Positions 1-10,196 of a DNA stretch of 64,000 nucleotides are shown one piece after another. The notes below the pieces were generated by a model, which did not search any database, was not told the origin of the DNA, and saw only the letters and a program-made list of their open reading frames with translations. The translations under genes were made by a program, and so were the position numbers. Origin of the DNA: Mayamaea pseudoterrestris. Its lineage: Eukaryota > Bacillariophyta > Bacillariophyceae > Sellaphorales > Sellaphoraceae. The stretch lies in contig BROI01000017.1 in the NCBI GenBank assembly GCA_027923505.1, positions 1 to 64,000 on the forward strand. Direction: 5' to 3'. Position 1 is the stretch's first letter. Every line of letters begins with the position of its first letter.

Positions 1-3000
1 GGCGGCATGGGGCGCTTGACAGGGAAGAATCTGCAATGTGGTGTTGGATACCCACAGTGGGAGGCGTATCCATGATGTCAGCCAGGGCAGTCCTTTTGCA
101 CCATTTGAGACTATGCACTGTCAATGCTTTTTGCTGACATTGGGTATTTGGGTGGCCAGGGTGGCTGGAAGAACGGTCCAGTGGTGTCTGGTCATACATG
201 GAGCGAATTTGTCAGCCTCCAGGCAAGTCCTTTTTTGCACCATTTGAGACTCTGCACCTTCAAATGGCATACCCTGAATGTTTTGCCTGATTCATTGGGT
301 ATTTGTGGCCAGGGCATGGGGCGCTTGACAGGAAGAATCTGCAACTTGTGGTGTTGCAAACCCACAGTGAGGCGCATCCATGTTTTCGGCCTCCAGGCAA
401 TCCTTTTGCACCCATTTGAGACTCTTGCTATCAATGTCATCCCCTGGATATGTTTTGCCTGACATTGGTTTTTGGGTGGCCAGGGCATGGGGCGTTTGAC
501 AGGGAAGAATCTGCAACCCGAGTGTGGCCATATCCACAGTGGAGGCCGTACCAGTTGTCAGCTCCAGGCAGTCCTTTTGCACGATTTGAGATCTGCACTG
601 TCAATGGCCTACTCTGGACATGCTTTTGGCCTGATTCAGGGGTTTTGGGTGGCCAGGGCATGGGGCGTTGACAGGGAAGAATCAATTGTGGTGTATTACT
701 CATGGAGGCGCATCCATGGTGTCAGCTCCCAGGCAGTCCTTGCACCATTTGAGACTCTGCATTTCAATGGCATACCCTGGACATGTTTTGCCTGACTCCA
801 TTGGGTATTTTTGGGTGGCCAGGGCATGGGGCGTTTGACAGGGAAGAATCTGCAACTTGTGCCGTTGGCCATACCCACAGTGGAGGCCGTACTATCAGCT
901 CCAGGCAGTCCTTTTGCACCATTTCCGAGACTCCACCCGTCAATGACGCTGACATGTTTTTGCCTGACCCATTGGGTATGGGTGGCCAGGCATGGGGCGA
1001 TGCACAGGGCAGAATGAATTGTGTGTTGGCCATACCAGGAGGCATCTGTCAGCCTCCAGGCAGTCCTTTGCACCATTTGAGACATTCAAGCTGACTGTTT
1101 TGCTGACATTGGGTATTTGGGGGTGGCCAGGGATGGGGCGTTTGACAGTCAGAATCGAAATTGTGGTGTTGGTCATACCCACTGTGGAGGCGTACCCATG
1201 TGTCAGCTCCAGGCAGTCCTTTTGCACCATTTGAGACTTGCACCTTCAATGGATACCGGAAGTATTGTATTTGGTGCAACAATGTTGGTCACCCCGTGGA
1301 GGTCGTACCCATGGTGTCAGCTCCAGGCAGTCCTTTTTGCACCATTTGAGATCTGCACTGTCAATGGCCTACCCTGGACATGGTTTGCCCGAATTCTATT
1401 GGGTATTTGGTGGCCAGGGCATGGGCGTTTGACAGGAAGAATCTGCAACTTGTGGTGTTGGCATATTCAGTGGAGTCGGATCTTGTCAGCTTCAGGCAGT
1501 CCTTTTTGCACCATTTGAGAATACGCATCACAATGAGCATACGGACATGTTTTGCCTGGACTCATTGGGTATTTGGGTGGCCAGGGCATGGGGGTTCTGA
1601 TACAGGGAAGAATCTGCAACTTGTGGTGTTGGCGTCCGGTCGTTGCCAGCTCCACCCTCCAGGCAGTCCTTTTGCACCATTTGAGACTATGCACCTGTCA
1701 ATACACACTGGGACATGTTTTTACCTGACTCATTGGGTATTTGGGGTGGCCAGGGCATGGGGCGTTGACAGGAAGAATCTGCAACTTGTGGTGTTGGCCA
1801 TACACAGTGGAGGCCAGACTGTTTTCAGCTCCAGGCAGTCCTTTTGCACCATTTGAGACTCTGCACCTGTCAATGGCATCCCCTGACATGTTTTGCCTGA
1901 CATTGGGTATTTGGGTGGCCAGGGCATGGGGCGCTTTAATAGGGAAGAATCTGCAACTTGTGGTGTTGGCCATATACATAGTGGAGGCCGTACTCCATGT
2001 TTTCACAGCCTCCAGGCAGTCCTTGTTGCAGCATTTGAGACTCTGCACCTGTCAATGGCATACCCTGGACAGGTTTTGCCTGACTCATTTAATGTTTGGG
2101 TGTTTAGAGCATGGGGCGTATGACAGGTAAGAATCTGTAACTTGTGGTGTTGGCCATACCCACAGTGGAGACCGTACCCATGGTGTCAGCCTCCAGGCAG
2201 TCCTTTTTGCACCATTTCAAACCATCCTCATGTCAATGGCATACCCTGGACATGTTTTGTCTGACTCATTGGGTATTTGGGTGGCCAAGGCATGGGGCAT
2301 ATGACAGGGAAGAATCTGCAACATGTGGTGTTGGCCATATCCACAGTGGAGGTGGTACCCATGGTGTCAGCCTCCCGGCAGTCCTTTTTGCAGCATTTGA
2401 GACTCTGCACCTGTCTATGGCATACCCTGGACATGTTTTGCCTGACTCATTGGGTATTTGGGTGGCCAGGGCATGGGGCGTATGAGGGGTAAGAATCTGC
2501 AACTTGTGGTGTTGGCCATACCCACAGTGGAGGCCGTACCCATGGTGTCAGCCTCCAGGCAGTCCTTTTTGCACCATTTGAGAATCTGCACCTGTCAATG
2601 GCATACCCTGGACATGTTTTGCCTGACTCATTGGGTATTTGGGTGGCCACGGCATGGGGCGTTTGACAGGTCAGAATCTACAACTTGTGGTGTTGGCCAT
2701 ACCCACAGTGGAGGCCATACCCATGGTGTCAGCCTCCAGGCAGTCCTTTTTGCACCATTTGAGACTCTGCACCTGTCAATGGCATACCCTGGACATGTTT
2801 TGCCTGACTCCTTGGGTATTTGGGTGGCCAGGGCATGGGGCGTTTGACAGGTAAGAATCTGCAACTTGTGGTGTTGGCCATACCCACAGTGGAGGCCGTA
2901 CCCATGGTGTCAGCCGCCAGGCAGTCCTTTTTGCACCATTTGAGACTCTGCACCTGTCAATGGCATACCCCTGACAGGTTTTGCCTGGCTCGTTGGCAAT

Positions 3001-4660
3001 TTGGGTGGCCAGGGCATGGGGCGTTTGACAGGTAAGAATTTTCAACTTGTGGTGTTGACCATACCCACAGTGGTGGCCGTACCCATGGTGTCAGCCTCCA
3101 GGCAGTCCTTTTTGCACCATTTGAGACTCTGCACCTGTCAATGGCATACCCTGGACAGGTTTTGCCTGGCTCGTTGGCTATTTGGGTGGCCAGGGCATGG
3201 GGCGTTTGACAGGTAAGAATCCACAACTTGTGGTGTTGGCCATACCCACAGTGGAGGCCGTACCCATGGTGTCAGCCTACAGGCAGCCCTTTTTGCAGCA
3301 TTTGAGACTCTGCACCTGTCTATGGCATACCCTGGACATGTTTTGCCTGACTCATTGGGTATTTGGGTGGCCAGGGCATGGGGCGTTTGACAGGATAGAA
3401 TCTGCAACTTGTGGTATTGGCCATACCCACAGTGGAGGCCGTACCCATGGTGTCAGCCGCCAGGCAGTCCTTTTTGCACCATTTGAGACTCTGCACCTGT
3501 CAATGGCATACCCTGGACAGGTTTTGCCTGACTCATTCGGTATTTGGGTGTTTAGGGCATGGGGCATATGACAGGTAAGAATCTGTGACTTGTGGTGTTG
3601 GTCATACCCACAGTGGAGGTGGTACCCATAGTGTCAGCCTCCCGGCAGTCATTTTTGCACCATTGAGACTCTGCACCTGTCAATGGCATACCCTGGACAT
3701 GGTTTGCCTGACTCATTGTGTATTTGGGTGGCCAGGGCATGGGGCATTTGACAGGTAAGAATCTGCAACTTGTGGTGTTGGCCATACCCACAGTGGAGAC
3801 CGTACCCATGGTGTCAGCCTCCAGGCAGCCCTTTTTGCAGCATTTGAGACTCTGCACCTGTCTATGGCATACCCTGGACATGTTTTGCCTGACTCATTGG
3901 GTATTTGGGTGGCCAGGGCATGGGGCGTATGACAGGTAAGAATCTGCAACTTGTGGTGTTAACCATATCCACAGTGGAGGTGGTACCCCTGGTGTCGGCC
4001 TCCCGGCAGTCCTTTTTGCAGCATTTGAGACTCTGCACCTGTCAATGGCATACCCTGGACATGTTTTGCCTGACTCATTGGGTATTCGGGTGGCCAGGGC
4101 ATGGGGCATTAGACAGGGAAGAATCTGCAACTTGTGGTGTTGGCCATACCCACAGTGGAGGCCGTACCCATGGTGTCAGCCTCCAGACAGTCCTTTTTGC
4201 ACCATTTCAGACTCTGCACCTGTCAATGGCATACCCTGGACATGTTTTGCCTGACTCATTGGGTATTTGGGTGGCCAGGGCATGGGGCATTTGACAGGGA
4301 AGAATCTGCAACTTGTGGTGTTGGCCATACCCACAGTGGAGGCCGTACCCATGGTGTCAGCCTCCAGACAGTCCTTTTTGCACCATTTGAGACTCTGCAC
4401 CTGTCAATGGCATACCTTGGACATGTTTTGCCTGACTCATTGGGTATTTGGGTGGCCAGGGCATGGGGCGTTTGACAGGGAAGAATCTGCAACTTGTGGT
4501 GTTGGCCATACCCATGGTGGAGGCCGTACCCATGGTGTAGGCCTCCAGGCAGTCCGTTTTGCGCCATTTCAGACCAACCTCATGTCAATGGCAAACCCTG
4601 GACATGTTTTGCCTGACTCATTGGGTTGTTGGTGGCCAGCGCACGGGGCATTTATAGGCA
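1..4660. repeat. 181-bp satellite DNA array
   Basis: About 26 head-to-tail copies of one unit. From roughly 2270 rightward, landmarks such as GGGTATTTGGGTGGCCAGGG recur every 181 bp (for example starts near 2451, 2632, 2813, 2994 and 3175) with few differences. Left of about 2000 the same landmarks are spaced about 135-180 bp apart because of many small deletions, and one unit near 1260 is scrambled. The unit length is 1 mod 3, so every frame shows repetitive open frames; none is coding. Sub-variants (a GTTTAG block near 2100 and 3550; a GTCTATGG block near 2410, 3320 and 3860) are interspersed without an obvious higher-order period. A unit near nucleosome length is common for centromeric or subtelomeric satellites; which applies here cannot be told. 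Confidence 0.97.
4651..4656 (+). promoter_or_regulatory. possible TATA element in the last satellite copy
   Basis: TTTATA appears where other satellite units read TTTGAC, 26 bp before the DUF1995 ATG. It could act as a TATA box, but the spacing would leave almost no 5' UTR, so this is tentative. Confidence 0.25.
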
Positions 4661-4681
4661 GATGATGTCTCCCTCTCATTC

Positions 4682-5749
4682 ATGAATAAAATGATCAATC
4701 CTGTGCTTGGAGCAATTCATTTTTGGCTTACAGTATCTGTACTGCTTTGGACGACGAATGCATGGGTTTCTACGCTGGCGAGTACCGGCACATCATCGTT
4801 TCAGCAATCTCCAAGCAAGGCTTTTACCCTTTGTCATTCTACCACCAAAAGCATCGATTCGTCTTCTTCCTCCAATACTGATGCCTCACTGCTTCGAGTT
4901 CCAGTCTCGCTGGATGAAATGACGCGGCAAGTCGCTCGGGCCATGCAGCAAGCAATGGAGAAGAATCAAACAACGAGACAAATCGCTCGCATTCTTCTTC
5001 CACGCGATGCAACGGCCGATGACTTTGGGAAATATTACGAAGCCGAAGCGACGCAGTCAGTAGCTGATTTAAATACAGTCTTGGTGCCGCCCGATGAAAG
5101 CTGGCAGGGAGGCATTATGCAGTTGTATCGCGCTGCTGCTCCAACCTGCGACTCTATCCTACGGCAATACTACACGAGCAATGTCGCATCCTCTGGAGTA
5201 CCGCCTCGGATATCGGAGGATCGAACTCTTGATGAGTCTGGAGTCGATGGCGTCGGACTCTTTACGACAGACGACGCATCCGTGACAGTCTACTTGCAGC
5301 CAACGTTGGAAGTAGTCGACGACTTGGTTGGTCGCTTGGACGCGTCGTCGAACAGCATTCAAGACAAGAGAATCACACTTTTGCTCAATCCGCAGTGGCG
5401 ACAAGTTGACGATGCTCTCGATTCGGCCAGTCGTGGCTCTGGATTCTTGTCAAACTTGGCCAACCTTTTGGGCGGCAAGGGTGGAACCTTGCAACGCTTG
5501 ACTGATTGCAACTTTGAGGCCGTCTACAATTTTGAAGGCTACGTTTGTCGGGGATCTAATATACGACTACTGCAAGTATTGGATAGTGATTGGGTTGTCT
5601 TCTGTCAGCGTGATGACAGTCTCGATGCGTTTGTAAAAGTTGGCACTATTGCATCGAGGCCAACCTATCAGCAAGTGGAATCCATGCTTGATCAAGCCGG
5701 CATTAGCTTCAAGTACTCGCGCGACATGGGATGGGAGCCGAAACTTTAG
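4682..5749 (+). CDS. DUF1995-domain protein, probably plastid-targeted
   Basis: Single exon, 355 aa. The N-terminus has a hydrophobic stretch (about residues 9-28, ending TTNAWVS) followed by a Ser/Thr-rich region, which fits a signal or bipartite plastid presequence, although the classical diatom Phe at the cleavage site is not evident. Residues about 75-355 resemble DUF1995, a family of chloroplast and cyanobacterial proteins that includes the photosystem II accumulation factor LPA3. Visible hallmarks are ITLLLNPQWR (about 229-238), a FEAVYNFEGYVCRGSNIRLL block and a C-terminal RPTYQQVESML. The enzymatic role of the family is unknown. The ATG lies only about 20 bp beyond the satellite array, so its promoter must be within satellite-derived DNA or the start is further downstream. 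The gene converges with the next one, with a 70 bp gap. The family call is from memory. Confidence 0.8.
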   Translation: MNKMINPVLGAIHFWLTVSVLLWTTNAWVSTLASTGTSSFQQSPSKAFTLCHSTTKSIDSSSSSNTDASLLRVPVSLDEMTRQVARAMQQAMEKNQTTRQIARILLPRDATADDFGKYYEAEATQSVADLNTVLVPPDESWQGGIMQLYRAAAPTCDSILRQYYTSNVASSGVPPRISEDRTLDESGVDGVGLFTTDDASVTVYLQPTLEVVDDLVGRLDASSNSIQDKRITLLLNPQWRQVDDALDSASRGSGFLSNLANLLGGKGGTLQRLTDCNFEAVYNFEGYVCRGSNIRLLQVLDSDWVVFCQRDDSLDAFVKVGTIASRPTYQQVESMLDQAGISFKYSRDMGWEPKL

Positions 5750-5819
5750 CTGACAAAAACATTACCCACTATGGATAATTCATTTGTTCACAAGAGACAT
5801 ATAGAAATTATGTAATATA

Positions 5820-8800
5820 TTAGAGTTGCACGGTGTTTCCCTCCATGTAGTTTCGTGTTGCATTTCGCGGCATGGTTGACCCATGCGCTGGCATGACCGT
5901 TGGTCGATATGGCAAGCCCGCTGTCAGTCGTCTCTCGCAGATTTGACAGGCTGGTGAGCTGCAAACATGTTCAGTATCGTAGTCATGGTGCTCGTCATTC
6001 GGAGCATCCTCGCGCTGGTACTGATCCAGTGGGAGTTCCTGCGCCTCCTCAAAGTTGCGCAAACAAGGGCCTACTTCTGCTTTGTTTAAAACGGTAGGAC
6101 TTTTTTCAGACCAGCCGGATGTGACGGAAGTATTTTCGATGCCGCTGGTACCGCTATAGGCACGCGTCTGTCGTAAATTTTCGCTGTTTTCTGCAGTTGA
6201 CGCCAGCGATAAACCTCCATCATAGTCGCCTTTCAAAAAAATGTGATCATTGTTACTCATTGCGTTAAGTTGACGTTGCCGTTGCCTTCGCCTTGCTTCT
6301 TGCTTGCCTCTGGCAAACATAATGAGTAGCACAATGCAGATAAGCGCAGCGGTGGCGATCGCGCTCACGCCTCCCGGTGACATGCCTGGTTTTGACTGTT
6401 TCGTCGCTTGTGTAGTTGCCGGTGATAAAGTGTCGCTGTCAGCGTCAGTCATTGTTACCGTCATGCTTTCGCATGGATCGTAGGTATCGACAACTCCAGC
6501 CACCTGACTCAAATCTGTGCAGTAACCCTGAATGAATTTGTAGAAGTCCGCTTCGGAGTATTGCATATCGGTGTTGTTCACAAAATATATTATTGCCGTC
6601 GCTTTTACGTGATGACAGGTAGTTTGGCTGCTGATAGTAGTAACCTTGTTGCACACATCTATCTCGCACGCGAACATATTGTGTTAGTGTGAGACCGTAA
6701 CGCGAGTAACACCGTATCGCTTGAGCTAAACATACGTACCGTTATCCATGGTGGCATCCTCCGTTACGTTGAAGACAACATTGGTGATTTCGCCTTGGGT
6801 CAACTTCCGTCTTGAGGCAACCCTCGAGCAACCAGCTAGTTCTGGACCAGCAACCCTAGATAGTACGTCGTCAATTTCTTTATATGTTTCGGTAACATCG
6901 CCATTCAATGCGACAATAAAGTCAACCATAAACATCAAATGCGGACCTGTTGTCTTTCCATGACCCGCCTGAATGGCTGCGCAATTTTGCCGCTGCTGTT
7001 CTGCAACTGTTGGCGTTAATGCGTTTGAGACTGTTGGGAGATCCTTTAGATCAAATGGCAATGTTGGCGAAGGGGAATTTGTTGGTGCCGTCCGACCATG
7101 CGCATGTATATAAGGTACCGGTGTTGACCCGCTGGAATCTCCAGTCAATAATGAGCCGTTGCCCTTTACGCTCTTGCTGCCCTTACTGCTCTTGCTACCC
7201 TTACTGCTCTTGCTGCCTTTGTTCAACTTGTTCCAATTGCTTGCTCCAGCCTTGAATTCTTTACTACCTTTCTTACTCTTGATGCCATTTTGGTTACTGC
7301 TGTTGCTAGAAGTCTCGTTGCCGTCAACAGCGTCAGTGCTGAGACGGTTCGTATTTGATCGACCGCCCAAGGGCATGGTCTCATTTGTTGATATATTCTT
7401 CACGACTGTTGGTGGGCTTGCTCGAGACCGATCAGTAACTGACGAATTGTCTTGCACAGGCGGCGCGCTTGATGGGCTGACGTTACGCTCTGCTGGCGAA
7501 TGCGTTTTTGTAGGCATCGGCGATTTTGTTAGTGTAGTCGCCGGAGACATACGTATTTCCGGTTTATCAGGCTTTGAAGGGATAACCATCGATGGCCTAG
7601 TAGTTTCAAGAAAGACGGATGGACTTGCTGTCGGAGCAGAAGTACTTCCAGAGTAGGTGGTCGTCGGTTGAAGGGTCACTCTTGTTTGACTGCTTGACGG
7701 TGGCACCTGTCGAGCCGAACTGTCGCTGGCACTTTCATCCCTGATGCCATTACAAGCACAAGGTCCGCACTGCACTGGGTACACCACTTCGCCTAGCTGA
7801 CGGCATGCGGTGGCTTCGCTTATACCTTGGGTTAACAACCATTCAATGTTGTCACGACACGTAGATTGACTGGCATTATCCGTCACAGAGTCTAGAATTT
7901 CTTGAGTGCAAGTATTGCAGCCGCAATACGCTTGCTCGACTGGGGGGTGTCGAGGTTCATCTGCTGCGCTTGTTGTTTCGGTGACAATAGGCGACAAATC
8001 ACATGAGCATGGCCCGCAGACTGCGTCAAATTCTTCAGCTACCTGCAAACATGCGTCTAGTTCAGACCTGCCCTGCATAAGCTGCCATTCAATGCGATCT
8101 CGACACGTAGCTCCCACACTCGTCGATGAATCAAGTACGTTGGAATCGCATGCATCGCAACCGCAATACGTGGCGTTGCTTTCTGTGACCATATCGTCGC
8201 CCTTTCCACCTGCTCCATCGGTTCCATTACCGATATTTACCACTGCACCGCAGATACACGCTCCACACGTGTCGGGAAATTCTTGGCCGACTTGTGCGCA
8301 AGCAAGGCTTTCACCGCTTCCTTGTGTAATCAGCCAAGAGATACGGTCTCGACACGTGTACAGGCGATCGGAACCAGTCAGAGTGTTCAACACAGACGCG
8401 TCGCATTTATCGCAACTGCAGTATGACCGATTTTCGTCAATGAAGCCTGTTGGAATTTCTAGTGACATATCGGGAGCAGTGCCTGTTGACGTTTGATTGT
8501 TTTTGATGACAATGACGGTCGAGATGTTGACAATGGTTGAGTTGCTAGTATCATCTTCGGTATTGACAACAATCGGCTGCTTATTAAGAGTGGAAGAACG
8601 AGAGCACGCACAGGGCCCACACGTGGCAACATACTCCGAGGAAACTTGCGAGCATGCATTCGCCTCCAGAATTCCCTGCGAAATAAGCCAGTCGATGCGC
8701 TCGCGGCAGCTGTAGGCGCCGTTAACTTCAGTTGGTAAATTTAAGACGGATGTATCGCAGGCGGCGCATCCGCAGTATTTCAACTCGTTGCGATTGGCAC

Positions 8801-9620
8801 GTGAAGTATTTTCAACTTTTGCTGGAGGTCCTTCTTCGCCTATGTGTTTCCTACTTACGCTTGGAAATCCTTTTGGTGCCTTTGACTTTGACAATGATTT
8901 GGGAGACTTCGAACATTTTGGTCTCTTAGATCCCTTGGGAACCTTGCTGCCTTTCGGCCGCTTGCTTTCCTTGAAGGTTCTTATGTCAAATGGACCCTTG
9001 GTCCCTTTCGGTGATTTTGTTCTCTTATCTCGTTTCCCTTTTGGCGATTTCGAGTTTGAAATCTGCTTTGGAGCTTTGGACTGGAGGCGGCTGACCTTTG
9101 TTCCCTTTGTGTCCATATCGGCCTTGTGGTATCCCTTACTAACGACGTCGTTACCCTTGATTCTCTTGACTCCTTTGCCGCTTGTTCGTGTGGACTTTGT
9201 CGTTGTCTTGGCTGCTGTGTTGTTTGGAGTGCGAAATGAAGTCGCTTTCTCTTTACTTCTACTTTTTGTGATCGCTGTATTCGTACTGGTAAATGACTCT
9301 GCTTCTGATGTTGCGTCCGTGATCGTATTATCGGATGAAGTGGCGTCTGTGGCTTTCATCGTCATGGCAAAGTCAGTCGAGCGTGTTAATCCCATCGCAA
9401 TGCTCGAGACTTGCAGTTCAAGCGGTTCTTCGTTGCCTCTCATAGTCTCTTTGACGCTCAGTGAATGATCGAAAATGTTTGCGAAAGTGAATGGCGTCGC
9501 CATGGATTTAGCTTGTCGCTGCATTTGTTCTGCCATGGCAAAATGGAGGAGTGACACAAAGAAAAAGAAGGCGACAGAATATCGCACTCGCTTTGCTTGA
9601 TGTATTATTCGTGCTGCCAT
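5820..9620 (-). CDS. Lys/Ser-rich, Cys-module type I membrane protein (silaffin/SDV-membrane-like architecture)
   Basis: Two exons: 9620-6740 and 6658-5820. The intron is 81 bp (GTACGT...ATAG), phase 1, giving about 1239 aa. The ATG at 9620 gives a clear signal peptide (basic n-region, YSVAFFFFVSLLHF core, AMA cleavage near residue 30). In order: a Lys/Ser/Pro-rich zone (about 140-255) full of KSPKG, KGSK and SKAPKG motifs; four Cys modules of about 60 residues (about 277-628) with the pattern CGCxxC, then TCRDRIxWL, QGxSExxAC and CGPCxC; a Ser/Thr/Pro-rich linker; a second block of SKGSKSSKGSK (about 790-825); a further extracellular domain with paired cysteines; one TM (about 1050-1073); and a cytosolic tail of about 165 aa. 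KxxK/SKGSK clusters are typical of diatom silaffins and related silica-matrix proteins, and type I proteins with long lumenal regions occur in the silica deposition vesicle membrane. No orthologue is recognised. It is head-to-head with the SIT gene. Function is inferred from architecture and context only. Confidence 0.8.
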
Positions 9621-10196
9621 CGTTGCGATATATCGTTTGGAATACGAGTGTCGATAGTATCTATGTAACAAGCTATAGGCGCTTCCCCGTACCGTATGAA
9701 GAAGAAATGAGGCAGTGGAATATGATCGAGATACGTTTGGTCGGCTGGCGCGTCAAGTGGACCAGTATGGAAAGTTAGTTAAAGATCCAACGAAAGACGA
9801 CATGCAACTGATACGCCGGCCGAGCATGTTTTCAAGACGATGGCGCTCCGTCCTTGTCATAGCGGTTATAAAGACACGCTCGCCCCGCTCATTTGAGGTT
9901 TCAGAACGCCTAATCAACTTACGGCGCGCGCGTGTCAACGGGCGAATCCGAGAAGGATCAGCACCTCACATTTTCGATGGCGAGCCATGCCCAATTATGA
10001 AGGTCGCTTGATGCTTTGGCGCATCGCTTGACAGAATTGACGTTGTTGAGCGATTGTCCTTGCCAGAGTGGAGTTGGTCGGGTTTCTCTACTTTAAAGAA
10101 GCCCTCAATCAATCCTTCGTACTTGTTCGGACAGTTTCGTGTGTCAGTCCGCCGCTGACCGCTGACACCTTTGGCTCCTTGTCACTTCGTCCAACC
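9621..10196. promoter_or_regulatory. shared divergent promoter region of the Lys-rich membrane protein and the SIT
   Basis: 576 bp between two divergent start codons (9620 on minus, 10197 on plus). No other convincing gene lies in it; the small open frames here are not family-like. Any element that controls both genes must lie here or in their 5' coding ends. No TATA box or named motif could be assigned with confidence. Confidence 0.6.

Noticed and set aside
2144-4665. Long open frames with repeated MGGQGMGRLTGKNLQ-type peptide
   Set aside because: The period is 181 bp (1 mod 3), so the same DNA is open in several frames; it is a satellite, not a repeat protein gene.
9621-9671. 17-residue extension of the Lys-rich protein
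   Set aside because: It would start at a TTG; the ATG at 9620 yields a proper signal peptide.
10068-10196. Upstream extension of the SIT frame
   Set aside because: The extension starts with a non-ATG codon and has no conserved residues; the ATG at 10197 has the better context.
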